From Malania oleifera (Eukaryota > Streptophyta > Magnoliopsida > Santalales > Ximeniaceae), in the NCBI RefSeq assembly GCF_029873635.1, contig NC_080417.1, forward strand, positions 30,120,214 through 30,184,213: a stretch of 64,000 nt of DNA. Reading direction: 5' to 3'. This document shows positions 21,641 to 33,995 of this stretch, piece by piece. Both the position numbers and the translations under genes were made by a program. Each line of letters starts with the position of its first letter. The first letter of the stretch is position 1. Below the pieces are notes generated by a model. It was not told the origin of the DNA and did not search any database. It worked only from the letters and a program-made list of their open reading frames with translations.

Positions 21641-22006
21641 CAAGCAAACCTCAGGATTCAAGGCAGTTTGAATCTATAGGCAATTATGAAGATAGAAGCA
21701 CTCAATGCAACCAAATATCATGGGAAGTTGGAAGTCCTTAGCCCTCTGGTTTTCATGCAGACTAAATAATAAAATTTGTTAAGCATATCAATATGAAGTC
21801 TGAATCATTGGATCATGCAAAGTTTAAGTCATTATTTTTAATACACTAAAATATTGAAAATGATCTAAATTTTTTGTCTTTCTTAATTGATTCAACTCAT
21901 CAAATTAATTGTAAGTTACATAATAAGTTAAGATTTGAAGGCTTATGAAAAAAGAATAATTTGAAGTAATTAATAATTCAACGAGAAATTTATTATTAAG
22001 GGAAAA

Positions 22007-22318
22007 GATTTGGTAATATTAGAAAAAAGAAATAGAAAAACAAAAACTTGTGTATACTTTTGTTTTGTTCCGCCTAAATATATTGAAATGTTTTTTAATG
22101 CGTATTATGTTGTAATTTTATTATTTTAATTATATTTTTATAATATTGTTTGATTTGAAAACGAAAATGAGCATTTTTAATTAAAATTTTAATTGATTTT
22201 AATTTTATATATACTAACCAAATAAGTTGTTAATTTTTAATTCTTAGTTTCTATTTTTGGTTTTTAATTTTTATTTTTAGTTTTTATTTCTGTAAATTTT
22301 TAGGATGATGCCAAACGA
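22007..22318. mobile_element. Candidate MITE of about 310 bp
   Basis: The left end GATTTGGTAATATTAGAAAA and the reverse complement of the right end, CGTTTGGCATCATCCTAAAA, are similar imperfect inverted repeats, both followed by A-rich stretches. The interior is AT-rich and non-coding. No target duplication could be assigned, so this may be only a degenerate or chance foldback. Confidence 0.35.
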
Positions 22319-22987
22319 CTCCTAAGATCTGCGCTAGTTTAAAATCATGTTGGTTTATAAAACTAAAAATGTGAATTCATTACTTTCTCTAGTTTTATAC
22401 TTACAATTAAAATAAATGTTTTTCCATTTTTCCACAGAATCCAATCAAACTTATTTATAAATTACAATCTTGCAATTAGTAAAAAATTGTGAACTTCATC
22501 ATAAGGAAAGGTTTTAGATGAGTCAATCTTGTTTTATCACGTATATTCAAATTTTAGCTGCTGGAATAAGAACCCTAATTTTCAAATAAGCAACTTTCCT
22601 AACATTGGAAATCAATTCTTGGTAATTTTGATATGATGTTTTGCAATAAATTCTTATTTTTACTTTAAAAGAGGAAGGGGATGACTTTAAAATTTAAAAA
22701 TAGGAGAAAAAAAAAATTCAAACTTAATGAAGCAGAGAATGGGAGATCGATGTATGAATTTTTGAAGAAATGAATTATATATTTCTGAAGAGGAGCTTAG
22801 GTGCAACTAAAAATACGACGTGTGTGGCATGAGAATGTATTGTCAAGAATTTCTTGGTTTAGTTTATACCGATTCAATGGTTAGGGATAGTTTGGAAAAA
22901 TGAAGGAATTCTTGTTTTGCTTTTGTGCTGCGTTGGAAATTATGTTTTGAGGGACTTTTTGGTAAAATTGAAAAAGAAAAGATTAAT

Positions 22988-23110
22988 GCTATGTTTGGGA
23001 GCATAAATTTTAAATTTTAAATTTGAATGAATTTAGATAAATTTTAATATAATTTTATATTAGATTTTATCCAAATCTAATAAAACTTCAAAATTCAAAA
23101 CCTCTCGTGA
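22988..23110. repeat. Candidate short foldback (MITE-like)
   Basis: AT-rich imperfect inverted repeat: AATGAATTTAGATAAATT on the left pairs loosely with TTTTATCCAAATCTAATAAA on the right. AT-richness makes chance pairing possible. Confidence 0.3.
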
Positions 23111-23180
23111 GGGGTTTTGTGCATTCATATGCATTCCATGTATACATGGTTGGATTTGAGTTCTTTAGTTAGGTATAAGC

Positions 23181-23199
23181 ATATATATATATATATATA
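23181..23199. repeat. (AT)n microsatellite
   Basis: Uninterrupted AT dinucleotides. Confidence 0.9.
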
Positions 23200-24272
23200 A
23201 CCATAGTTTTCGGTAAGAGTCATAAGACTAACTACTCATTCTAACATAACATCCCACAATGCATGAGAATTTCAAATTATACTTTTTCGTTTTAAGTTCA
23301 CTTCAAATGCTTTCATTCATCTCAAGATCCGAATGTTCAATTGAGTTTAATTTTTTTAAAGAAAAATAAAATAAAATTCTAACAATATATGGCTTAAACA
23401 CCTCCATTATTTTTTAGGCATTCAAAAATCTATCCAACCTATGAACTAATTTCAATTTTAAAGTCAAACAATTTCATTTGAACATTCGATATAATATCCC
23501 AATACTCAAAAAGAAATATAATGCAAACTTTATCTAGTCTATACTGGATATGGGAAATAAAATGGTGAAATAAAAAAATTGATAAATTATATCCAATCTT
23601 GAATTAAAGGGTTTCGTTAACTTATGTAGTCCAACAATAACAATTCCTATTTTTGGAAATAATAAAAAAGGATATTGTTAATTAAATTGAAAATATATAA
23701 ATTTTTCAAAATTAAAAAATAAATATAAATCCTCAAAATAATGAGCTAGCAAATAATTTATGCTATCAACTAAATTTATATATATTCTTTTGCCAACAAA
23801 ATTGTGAAGTTGGGTATTGTATTGTTTCGAAAATTAGACAAAATACACGCTCCAAGTATTGAAAATATAAAAGAAATGATGAATGATACCTAATTACTCA
23901 TGTCTAATAGCAAAAGTTAAAAAGAAGAAGAAACAAAAGTAGAAAGAAAGAAATGAAATTTGCTTTAGGGGTGGAGGGTATCTAGAAAGTAGAAACCCCA
24001 TCATGTTATTTTTATTTTTATTTTTTGTAAAAAAAAAAAAAGAGAGGGCGGCACCTCCTAATTTTATTAGAAAACCCCTCACTTATGGTAGAGAAATAGG
24101 TTCCAACCTTGAAACTTGGGGAGAACAACATCAAACCCCAAGACTCTAAAACTAACTTAACCAACTTATTCAAAACCAATAAACCAATTACCAGTAACTA
24201 AATAAATAAATAAATAAGAACTAAACAACTATAAGTAGAAAACAAACAAAACTCTGGAAAAAGCACAAAACA

Positions 24273-26293
24273 TCACGAGCGCAAGGAAGGAAATCCCAAC
24301 AAATCCAATCGAATCAATCCTTTGACTTGTTGTGGAAGATCATCCTGGCAACTATATGATCGAGATATACCAAATTCACCCTGTTTGGCAAAGAAATTCG
24401 CACTTTTATTTGCCTTCTTATAAACATGTTCCCCTTTGTACTATATGCCTCTCAATGCTAGCACAAGTTCTTCCCACAATTCCCATAAGTTCCAAACCGA
24501 ATACTTCCCAAAATTTATCCACTGAACCAACAAAGCAGAGTCACATGCAATCTCCACTTGATCAAATCTGAGATCTTTGAAAAATTTAATCCCTATAATA
24601 ATCGCCTTCAATTCAGCCATATTATTGGTTCCATAACCCAGTATGAGGAAAAAAACTGCTTTAAATAAACCTCTTTCATCTCTTATCACGCCTCCACCAC
24701 CACAATTACCTGGGTTACCTCTACAGCTTCCATCCACATTCAACTTAACCCAACCTATCCTAGGTTTACACCATCTGATTACACGAGGAAGACGAACCCT
24801 CACATTTTTTACTTGAATATCCAAAGCACGAAGGAATTCAATATTCGTGCAAAAAGCAGGTGCATATTTAGTTAACTTGTCCAAAATGGATCTCAGTCAA
24901 TATTTAATATCAAGCCACATAGTTCTCACTAAATCATGAATTGATTCCATCCTAGCTCTACATCGACGAGTCCAAAGTCTCCAAATGATGAGACTAGGTA
25001 TGAGACCTACCAAAATGCCTAACTGTGAGGCCTGTCTAGCACAACTAAACCAAACATTAACTCTGGCTTTCCATGTATTTGTTGCCATACAACTAACACC
25101 CAACGCCATTACTGCTTAATTCCATACCTCCTAAGCAAAAGATTCCGTGAAAAAACACATGGTTTAGAAATTCAATCTTGACATTTGAACAACAATCACA
25201 CCGAGAGGACATCTGAACACCTACTTATTTAATATGAGTATCAACCGGAAGACAAGCGAACCAAGACTTCCACATACAAATTGACACCATTTTTGGCAAC
25301 ATAGGGTGTTAGATCCCTTTTGCAACTAAAAATTCCTCTTTACTCTCCCTTATAATTTCCCAAACACTTGCCGTGGTAAATTTCCCATCTATTGAAGGTT
25401 CCCAAATTACTATATCTGGACCCTCCTTGTAAGAAATAGTAGAGTTCATTACTTCCTCAGCTTGATCTTCACCCAAAAGATCCAATAATAAATCAACATT
25501 CCCACCCATCTTTATCCCAACAATCTCATGGTTGTAGCTTACGGTTTCTGATTTCTTGAACCTTAGCACAAAGGGGACCAGAGGCTAACCATCGATCAAA
25601 CTAGAAAGGGGCCGACCCTTCTTTAATTTGAACATGAACATGCTCTAATACTTCGGGTATCACATGAACAATCGATTTCCAAAATCCGGTTCCTTTATCT
25701 GGTTTCATTTTTCTCAAGTGGTGTCTATTATACAAATACTTGGCTTTAAAGAATTGAGTCCACTAATTATCCATAGTTAACAATCTCCAAACAAACTTCA
25801 TATGCAATGATTTTTTTACTTCCTCAAAATACCTAATACCCAAACAACCCTCACAAACAGGCTTACATATATTAGACCAGGAACACCATTCCTTTTCCTT
25901 TTATCATTTACTCCACTCCACAAAGATTCGATAACATAGAATTCATCTTTGTGAATACAATATTAGGAATGTCCATTACCGCCAATTGATGAACCTCCAT
26001 TGATGATAATACATGCTTAATTAAAATTAAGCGGCCCCCTTGAGATAAAAGATTAAATTTCCAACCCGCTATCTTTTTCCTCAATTTAGCAACTAGGGGC
26101 TCTAAAATACGGGTCGTAAGACGACTCGATACCAAAGGAACACCCAAGTATGTAGCAGGGAACCCTCCTTCCGCAAATCCAGTCATCCTTAACAAGGATC
26201 TCTTCCAAGCATAAGAAATTCTCTTTGACAAAAAAATACTTAACTTGTCTTTATTTATCATTTGACCCGACCAATCCTCATATTTCTTAAGAG
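24273..26293 (-). pseudogene. LINE ORF2, C-terminal RT, zinc region and RNase H
   Basis: The RT thumb part shows KKYEDWSGQMINKDKLS, FPATYLGVPLVSSRL and GWKFNLLSQGGRLILIKHVL. After several stops comes an RVT-type zinc region near 25100-25320. RNase H reads WVKLNVDGSCRGNPGNCGGG (first Asp), NMAELKAII (Glu), EIACDSALL (Asp). The fourth position reads NKSANFFAKQG, where the family has Asp in SADxLA, one G-to-A change. A TAG near 24441 precedes that last motif. The frame closes at 24273. Such an RNase H is found in many plant L1 elements. Confidence 0.88.
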
Positions 26294-26357
26294 TGTAAGA
26301 ACCCAAACCGTAGTATGTGGGTTAATATTGAAAGAAGGGTAAAAAGGTAATTGGGCA

Positions 26358-26560
26358 GACTTCGTCGACGAGGCCATCATTCGTCGACGAAAGTTGAAGG
26401 CTCCTCATCGACAAAATTCAGAAGCTCGTCGATAAGGGAATGCCGAGAGGCTCGGAGGAATTGGAAATATCCGGCTCGTCGACGAGGCCACCGTCTCGTC
26501 AACGAAGCTAATGGCAGACTCGTCAATGAGGACGCCAATTCATCAACGAATCCACCCGAG
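26358..26560 (+). repeat. Palindrome array in solo LTR C
   Basis: Perfect TCGTCGACGA copies near 26360, 26379 and 26478 and variants with one or two changes. Starts inside pairs are 19-20 bases apart. Spacers are GGCCATCAT, GGCCACCGTC and similar, unlike the CCCTGTGT spacer of Copia-3. The array stops about 10 bases before the TATA box. Confidence 0.85.
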
Positions 26561-26568
26561 TCAAGGGC

Positions 26569-26663
26569 TATAAATATCAGTTCCATTACTTCTAAGCTAA
26601 GTAATCTCAAATATGCTCTCTCTCTCTCTCTCTAGAACTCAAAGCTCTCTCTCTCTCTCTCTC
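26569..26663 (+). promoter_or_regulatory. TATA box and CT-rich leader of solo LTR C
   Basis: TATAAATA at 26569-26576 follows the palindrome array; two CT runs (from about 26612 and 26648) follow it. This is a plausible U3/R promoter and leader, read from motif order only. Confidence 0.6.
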
Positions 26664-27284
26664 CTCGATTTCTTCGCCGTTTGTCGCCTAATTCGTAAAT
26701 CCAATGTTACTGCGAGGATTAGAGAAGGATTTTCTACATTTCTAGCGGATTAGAATCTCATTTCAAGCGATTTCGGGTTTTAGACTAAAATCGAGGTGAG
26801 ACTTGGTTTTCGTTTCTAATTCAGTATATGTGTAGTAGTACGAATTGTAAGTATGTATTGTATAGTGGTTTGTAGGTTTTGGAGTCTCGGTTCGTAGTTT
26901 TGGGGACCGTAGAGTTCGTAGTTGGAATTCGGGTTAAGGTAAGGGGATTCAGTTTATATTAGTTTATTTTTGAAATCAGGATCGGTAAGCTTGTAGGTTA
27001 CGATCATATGTATGTTTTGGTAACTTATTTGGGGAAATCTATCAGGTAAAATACAGGATTTTCGGGTTACAATTTTTGGGAAAATTTGGGGATTTCGGGT
27101 ATCATCTCTACTTTGTTTGGAAAACCGTTCGTTTTATTTAAACTGTATTATTGAGATGACTGTTATCCATATTTTCATAAATTGTATACTTGAAATGGAA
27201 AACGATATGATTTACCGTAAACCAAATAAGTGTGGTGCGTATGGTTGTATGTAATTGTTCCACGTATTTGTAAAACAGCTATGT

Positions 27285-27740
27285 GGCGGCTAATTACCAT
27301 ATGCTGAAATGTATAGGAACGTGAGTTCCAAAATGATTCCAGGTTTTGTGAAATCGGCTAGGGGCGGCTAATTACCGTACACTGAAACAGCTATGCGGCG
27401 GCTAATTACTATACGCTGCGCCATGTATTGGTTCACTACTGTGGGCGAGAGTGGCCGACTCTATATCCGGGGTGTGAAATATCACCAGTATGTTTCGGCT
27501 GGTCACCGATGGGTGTGTTCCACACCGTATGGAGCAATGTAATCACTATGGGCCTTGGTCATCGTAGCGTAATTGCGTATGTAGCAATGTAATTGTTGTG
27601 AGACTCAGGTGACCTTGTGTAGTTGCGTATGGAGCAATGTAATCACTATGGGCCTCGGTCGTCGTAGCGTAGTTGCGTATGTAGTAATGTAATCGTTGTG
27701 AGACTTAGGTGACCTTGTGTAGTTGCGTACTAGTGTGACG
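27285..27740 (+). repeat. Tandem repeats inside solo LTR C
   Basis: Two sets. First, repeats of GCGGCTAATTACC at about 27294, 27365 and 27400. Second, a precise 100-bp period: AATCACTATGGGCC occurs at 27541 and 27641, each unit made of two similar halves containing AGTTGCGTATG and AATGTAATC. Non-coding. Confidence 0.8.
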
Positions 27741-28350
27741 ACACTGACCGTATGTTTTGGGTATCGTATGTACTAGAATGGTTTTGTGAAAATACTAGAA
27801 CTGTATGTAACTGTATGAAACTGTATGGAAATGTTTCGAACTGTATCGTATTTTATAGTGTTATGAAGTATGTAAAATAACACTGGTATGGCACACACTG
27901 ATATAACCTACTTTCTTCCTTACAAAAAGGTGTCTCACCCTGAATATATGTACAATATTTTTTTATCAGGTCCTTCAGGTAGCCGTAATTAGCATCCTAG
28001 AATCTGGAAGCGGGGGTGTCGATAGCTACTGCTAGTACCTGTTAGGTACGAGTTTTGGTATCTGAATTGTCGGGATGGTTTTGTAGACATTTGGGAATGT
28101 TTTGTATTATGAGAATGTATATCCTAACTTGTATAGACTCTGGTATGATACTGTATATGTATAAAAAGACCGTATTTCGCACCGTATTTTAATGAGTATG
28201 GATTTTTGTGTGTATGTATATAGGGAATCTGTTCACCCCACGGGGTCCGACCCTCTTTTGTGTTGTATCATGTATGTTTTAATTGATACAGAGACAGGTT
28301 AGGTTACTAAATTCACACCTGAGACCCATCTGCGGGTTCGGGGCATGGCA

Positions 28351-28714
28351 AAGAGTCTTAATAAGCATTCGAATGGAACTTCTCTTACCATTGGAAAAAA
28401 CAAGAATGTCATCCGCATAGAGAAGGTGAGATACCAAAGGCGCCCCACGAAGATGATAGTAAGCCCCTATCTTATTCTCTATAAATTTTTTCTTTAGAAG
28501 CCGAGAAAGAACTTCCTATAAAATAATAAATAGATAAGGAAATAGAGAGTCTCCTTGGTGAAGCCCTCGAGAAGGTTTAAAGAAACCTTTATAAGTGTCA
28601 TTCATTATAATGGAGAACCAAGGAGAGGAAACACATTCCGCCACTAAACCATAGAATCTTTGTGAGAATCCAAAGCTTTCTAGAACCAAGTTTAAAAAAT
28701 CCCAATCGACCCTA
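28351..28714 (-). pseudogene. LINE ORF2, RT catalytic core
   Basis: Minus strand: DRVDWDFLNLVLESFGFSQ, FSIIMNDTYKGFFKPSRGL, HQGDSLFPYLF, then a stop near 28516 and SHLLYADDILVFSNGKRS. The catalytic YADD is at 28408-28419. HQGDSLFPY differs from the usual RQGDPLSPY. The piece ends at the AAGAG duplication next to solo LTR C. Confidence 0.9.
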
Positions 28715-29670
28715 TGATTACGCGTCAAAACTACGTAATTGAGCATCTTAACCCGGGTTTTACGGTTTATATTTTTAATTAAATGTCCAAAATTGTCCAA
28801 TATTTTAATAAAGTGCCAAAATCATCATTCTTGAATTTTATTGCACTATTTATGAAGTTTTGATAATTTTTTGTTGTAGGAAAAATCTCAGAAACCAAAA
28901 CCGACACCTGTTCGTATTTCATGCAAAAACTTTTCCGTCCAAGCTCTGATCAAGACTATTCAAATTTTTAGAGAAAGAGGAAAGGATTATCTGCAACTTT
29001 TGTGTTTTGAGTTTTGTGAGAAATGGGCTCAAAAAGAGTCATATTTGTGATGAACAGAGAACGAAAAAAAATGAAAAAATATAATAATTCAAGTCCTTTC
29101 AAACGGGCCGGGTCAGATTCATCTTGGCTGGATCCGGGTCTAGGGCTTCCCCCCCCCCCCCATCCTTTAAATTCCCTTCTCTTCCTCCCCCTATGTAGGC
29201 AGCCTGAGGGCTCCCCATTCTCTCCTTCTCTTCCTCTTCTTCTTCTTCTTCTTCTTCTTTAATTTTTTTCTTTCTTTCGATCTTGTCTCTCTTCTCAGCT
29301 CTCTCTTTATCTTTCTCCTTCTCGTTCTCTCTTCTCCTCTCTCCTTCTTCCTCTTCTACTTTGTTCTCTCTTCCCTTAGCTCTGTTTCACCCTCTGTTTC
29401 CCCTCTGTTCTTTGAGTTCTCCTCTACTACACCAACTCTGGTAGCATCTTCAGTCCTGCAACTCAGCCACTGCACGAGCCTCCCATGCCCGTCACAGCCC
29501 AGCTTGCTGCAACTGCCTGCTGCCAGCAACCACACATAGCAGCAGCCTCTCTCTCCACAGCAGAGCATCACACACAACCAGCCCCAAAGCCCCAGCATAG
29601 CTGCAAACTCCACACCAGCTGGAACCCGAGCCATCCTCTCCAGCAGCAGCTTCAGCAAGCATCTTCCCAT

Positions 29671-29744
<74 letters not shown>

Positions 29745-30480
29745 TCTATTCTCTTTTAATATTGATATAGGATGGTATTGTTTTTTTTTATTTACTGAAG
29801 GTATTTAAAAAGTTTGGGTTTTGAATATTTTATTATCTTTGCAATAGTTAATTGTTTAATTATTTGTTTTTTGTATTTTATTTTATTGGTAGATTTAGTT
29901 GGAAGTTCATATTTAATTACGCTTGGTTTCATATTTAAATTAGTTATTTTTTTCCAAGATTTAATTTTTTTTTCGATGTTCGGTTTAGTTAGGACCAGTT
30001 TTATCAAGGTTCGTATTTTTATTTTCTGTCATCGTTCTTTTTTTTTTATGTGTTGCATTTTGATTTGAGTTCTTGGTTTGTGTTAAAGTTCCGTTTTTTA
30101 GTGCGTGTGTGTGTGTTTGATTGAGTTTCCATAGCATGTCTTAATTCCTTATTCGTAGTTGCCATCTTTAATAATGTGTGTTTAGGTATTTCCTTAAGTA
30201 GATTAGGATTTCCATACTTTTTTTTTTATTTAGTGAATGTTAGTTTTAGGGTTTTTAAATTACGTGTCATTTAATTCATCAGAAGTAAAATTGAACAACC
30301 TTGAAAACTCTGAATCTGAACTGAGTTCAGTAACCTTTTTTTTTTTCGATTGGAGAAACGTAAATTTTGAGATTAAAAAGCATTCCCTAAGGAGACGATC
30401 TAGCCTTTGGGCTTAATATTACACGACAGAACTCCTATACTTGGGATAGCTCTCGAGCTGCTCATTTTTCGAGCGAGTCA
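28715..30480 (+). repeat. 5' LTR of element B
   Basis: 1766 bp, TG...CA. Contains a C-run near 29150-29161, pyrimidine-rich blocks (29200-29400) and a long CT microsatellite. ORFs inside it are low-complexity and not genes. Confidence 0.93.
29674..29740. repeat. (CT)n microsatellite in LTR of B
   Basis: About 33 units. The matching array in the 3' LTR (34948-34998) is shorter. Confidence 0.95.
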
Positions 30481-30482
30481 AG

Positions 30483-30503
30483 TTTTTGGCGCCGTTGCCG
30501 GGG
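30483..30503 (+). promoter_or_regulatory. Primer binding site of element B
   Basis: TTTTTGGCGCCGTTGCCGGGG, two bases after the LTR, is the site usual for Athila-type plant gypsy elements; the first 17 bases also occur in element D. Confidence 0.85.
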
Positions 30504-30618
30504 AATGTCGTTCTTAGTCTCAAATTTACGTTTTTCCCGTCATTTTTATTAGTTTTAAGAAAAAGGAAAAAAAAAAAGCAGAAAACAAAAAAAGAAAAAA
30601 AAAATCGAGTTTTAAAAA

Positions 30619-31443
30619 ATGGCTGCACCTACACCACGCACGATAATGGACTTTTTGCAGCTTGAATATGCCACTGCATCCTCTTCCACAGTTCTTCCTT
30701 ATGACGAGCTTAATTTGATGATGCAGCGCGGGAGGACGCCATTGCTACCCAAGTTTTACGGGTCGGAATCTGAGTGCCCCTATCAGTATCTAGTAGAGTT
30801 TGAGTTAACGTGCAACATGTTTTTCTCTCATGCTAGAACTGACGAATCTATTAGACTGAATTTATTTCTTACTACTTTGTAGGATAGGGCACTGATCTGG
30901 TTTCATTCCTTGAGACCTCACTTTATCACTAATTGGGTTGATATGGAGCGTGAATTCCTGCATGCATTTTGTCCCTCACAGAAAACTCAATTTTTGCAGG
31001 AACAGATTCTTAATTTTGTGCAGCAGGATGACGAGACATTTGGGGCTTGCTGGAAACGATTCAAGGATCTGCTAAGTACTTGCCCACATCACGGGTTTGA
31101 CTCATGGAGGTTAGCTGATTATTTTTATACTGCTCTTACCCCTGATTGCAAGTATTTTGTCCATACCATGTGCAATGGAGAACCCGTCAGCGAGGATCCA
31201 GATCAAGTATTATCATTCTTTGATTACTTAGCTGACAATGTCCCACAGTGCAACACACGATACACTCAGGCACCCATGACTGCACACCCTATCAGCACAA
31301 TTAGAGGTGGTGATGCATGTGAACCACCAAAATACCCAGGGATTCCTCCGCCTCATTACCAGCCACAACAGATCCCTCAGAGCTGTATGCTGTCAGAATT
31401 TTTGGAGGATAGCATAACACAGATGGCGAACATGCTCCAGTAG
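30619..31443 (+). pseudogene. gag: Element B gag
   Basis: Starts MAAPTPRTIMDFLQLEYATA. The Retrotrans_gag-type region shows YQYLVEFELTCNMFF, ALIWFHSLRPHFITNWVDME, REFLHAFCPSQKTQFLQEQI and ACWKRFKDLLSTCPHHGFDS. TAG codons at 30880 and 31441 interrupt, each at a place where a Gln or Lys codon would fit, and no frameshift is needed. Compared with gag of D the zinc knuckle region is missing. Capsid-type protein; inactive as it stands. Confidence 0.88.
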
Positions 31444-32460
31444 TTCATGCAAACTCAAGTCGATCATAATAATGAATTGCAGGACACCATTAATGTGATA
31501 AGCATGTAGTTGGACATTTTAGAAAACGAAGAATTGCCTATGGAACCTCAGCCTAGTCCTTAAGAGTACCAGCAGCCACACCAACAAATATACGATGTTT
31601 CTCTTGAGACAGTAGAGGCCGCCATCACTTTGAGAAGCGAGAAAGAAGTCCCCCAACCTGAGATGCTCATCGCTGGGCAGCCAGTTGTCCCAGAATCGAA
31701 AGTTACGGCTGAAATAGATGAATTCAAAGAAAAATCAAAGGAAACAGGCCCAGAAGAGGAGCAGTTAGTTGATGAGGAGACTGATACTCATACGGAGTAC
31801 CAACCTGTGGTACCTCATACTCCGAGCTCAGAAACTGTGAAACCATCACTCTCGCCCGAATAAGATGTTAAGGAGCCTAATGTGGAGGTAGACTCTTGCA
31901 GTGGTATGATGATATGTACACCCGATAAAAAGGGTGACCAGTCTGGTGAGCATATAATTTTCAAAGAACCAGGTAAAACCTTTAATGTTAATGGTTCTGA
32001 AGAACTACAAGTAATTGCTCCAATAACTTCCCATCACACGTTAGTTCGTAAAGAAGCAAATTTCCTAGACATGATGTTAAATAAAGACCCTTTCCTGTCA
32101 ACACATGAGGGTCGATCTGCACACATATTGTTTGGTATTTTAACGCGTATTAATTTATTCGAGGCTAATTTTCGTGCAGGTATGAGGACTGATTGATTGT
32201 GGCGGCTCAAATTTGGAGAACCGCTAGTGCAATTTATAGACCTGCGACCACCAGATGAAATTCTTCCAGAGCCTTTGCCAGATAATTGTGATGTTTTTCT
32301 TTTCGTTCTTGTCCTTTTATTTTATTTTATTTTATTTTTAGTTAGTTTTCAGGTCTATTTTCTCGTAGTTCAGTCTTTCTTTTCCATTATCCTGTTACTC
32401 AAGTACGCTTTACTTTTCCCGTGCATAGTCTTTTCTATTTCCCCTATGCTTTCACATTGA
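31444..32460 (+). pseudogene. Element B frame after gag, partly unrecognised
   Basis: Stays in the gag frame through stops near 31507, 31561, 31861 and 32194. It includes AAITLRSEKEVPQPEML, the Athila gag-protease linker motif (D has AVITLRSGKEVPRPEIF), then an acidic region. Bases 31882-32290 encode a segment (IIFKEPGKTFNVNGSEELQ, LKFGEPLVQFIDLRPPDE) that I cannot place and that element D does not show. The last part (32290-32460) is hydrophobic only because the DNA is T-rich. It ends SPMLSH, as does the corresponding post-integrase sequence of D. Confidence 0.6.
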
Positions 32461-32488
32461 GGACAATGTTTCGCTTTAGTTGGGGGGC
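32457..32488 (+). promoter_or_regulatory. Internal purine-rich box of element B
   Basis: TTGAGGACAATG is followed by TAGTTGGGGGGCATG. The same box is at 39480-39517 on the minus strand of D. It may be an internal polypurine tract. Confidence 0.55.
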
Positions 32489-33980
32489 ATGAGCATTCGC
32501 ATGTGACACTGTGCACGTACACGTACCGGGTTTTATATAAAACAAAAAAAAAAGAATAAAACAAAATAAAACAAAAAAAAATCAAAAAAAAAGAGAGAAA
32601 GAAAGGAGGAGTACTGAGGAATTACACTGCATTATGCCATGCTTAACACTGATTCATACCATTTTACATACTCATGTATAACTTAAGAATAACACACTTG
32701 AGTCAATCATGCATAGTTTCTCTTTATATGATCTTATGACTCCATGAAGAATCGATTGGTAGTACACTCGTGTTAATTTGGTTATATAATTTCTTGTATC
32801 TACATGCATCTCATGAGGCTAAATAAACACATTTACGTGATTCATTACACTTAGGGTTCCTTGTGAGCACTGAGAGAACACCCGTGGCGACTATGACACC
32901 TTGTGAGATATCCTTAAGCTATTTATCGTCCTTTTGAGCGTTAATATCAAATCAGAGTTCATAGAACTTAATTTTCTTTTTCTGGATGATTCCTTTGTAC
33001 ACTAGTCTTTGTTTTTGATTTTCTAGCCTAGAGATGACACCTAGTGGGGAGATAGAAACCTAGGTCTTGTAGCCTACTCAAAATGTGAATGCTGAGCCAC
33101 CCCTAGAGATAGACTTAATTCATGAACTCCTATTCGAGCTCAATTCCCATTGATGGTATGAAGATTACAAAAGAAGTGTTATGATTTTCCTAATTGATCA
33201 AGAAAAGACAGAAAATGAAGAATGAGCAAAATAAAGAATAAGCAATACACATGCGCATGAAATGAAATGTCAATGCCGGTCCAAATACATATCACAAGGA
33301 CACGACACATATTTTTCACGTATGAAGATTCTTCAACCGATTAATGCCTCAGATGTATTCACGACAAGTTTATGAGTAAGTTGATCTAGGGTGGTCTCGG
33401 TTGGATATGGCGAGTAGGTGAGAAGATGCTAGGGTGAAGGACCCGACACCTCCTAGATAGGCTAGATCCTTTTCAGACTAGTCCACTCCATATACTTAGC
33501 ATTGTTCCTTTTAGTATGTGGGATGTTTGATCGCAACACTCCTCCTCACATATGATGAGTGAACCCATTTTCTTTGAGTGTTCTTGAGGGTATATCAGTT
33601 TGGTCGAGTCAAAGCGACTGTTCTATAGGTGTCCACTGGCGTCCTAGGTGTACTGAGTCACACACATCACACACACCTCGAAAGTTTACCTATTTATACT
33701 CGAACTTATATGATTGCATTAACTCTGAATGTGCCTCTGATTAACTTCATGTGAGTATACTGCTCTTAAATGACATATAAACGATGAAACTTGCATAAGT
33801 GACGTGCTTTGGAGTTGTGTGTACTAAATATGAACAAGCCTGTGTGAAATTCAGTAGTATTCTCGTATGTGAAATGGTATGCTTGTGTTGCATGTGCATT
33901 GATTTCATGATCACCGAAGTATGTAGTTGTAGACACCGCCCTGAAATTCATTCACGTCATTTGCTAAAGACTAGAAAAAC
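32461..33980. other. Non-coding 3' internal region of element B
   Basis: About 1.5 kb between the internal purine-rich box and the terminal polypurine tract, with A-rich runs near 32543-32600 and no domain. Athila elements may carry an env-like ORF in this region; none is seen here. Confidence 0.7.
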
Positions 33981-33995
33981 GTTAGTTGAGGGGTG
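33981..33995 (+). promoter_or_regulatory. Polypurine tract of element B
   Basis: GTTAGTTGAGGGGTG directly before the 3' LTR. Confidence 0.85.

Larger units (their letters stand above)
21641..24006. other. AT-rich host non-coding sequence
   Basis: No ORF of note. It contains two MITE-like inverted-repeat candidates and an AT microsatellite, listed separately. The right limit is set by the tail of the LINE. Confidence 0.6.
26294..28350 (+). mobile_element. Solo LTR C
   Basis: 2057 bp beginning TGTAAGAACCC and ending GGGGCATGGCA, with a perfect 5-bp duplication AAGAG on both sides (26289-26293 and 28351-28355), inside the LINE RT gene. There is no internal region, primer site or coding sequence, so it is a solo LTR left by recombination between two LTRs. 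It resembles solo LTR A in length, start (TGTAA), palindrome array, TATA position and the shared segment GGTGTCTCACCC near 27930. It is probably gypsy-type, but the superfamily cannot be proved without internal sequence. Confidence 0.88.

Noticed and set aside
32197..32460. Hydrophobic ORF that looks like membrane segments in element B
   Set aside because: Hydrophobicity comes from a T-rich DNA tract; D has equally T-rich sequence here with different residues. A membrane protein is not supported.
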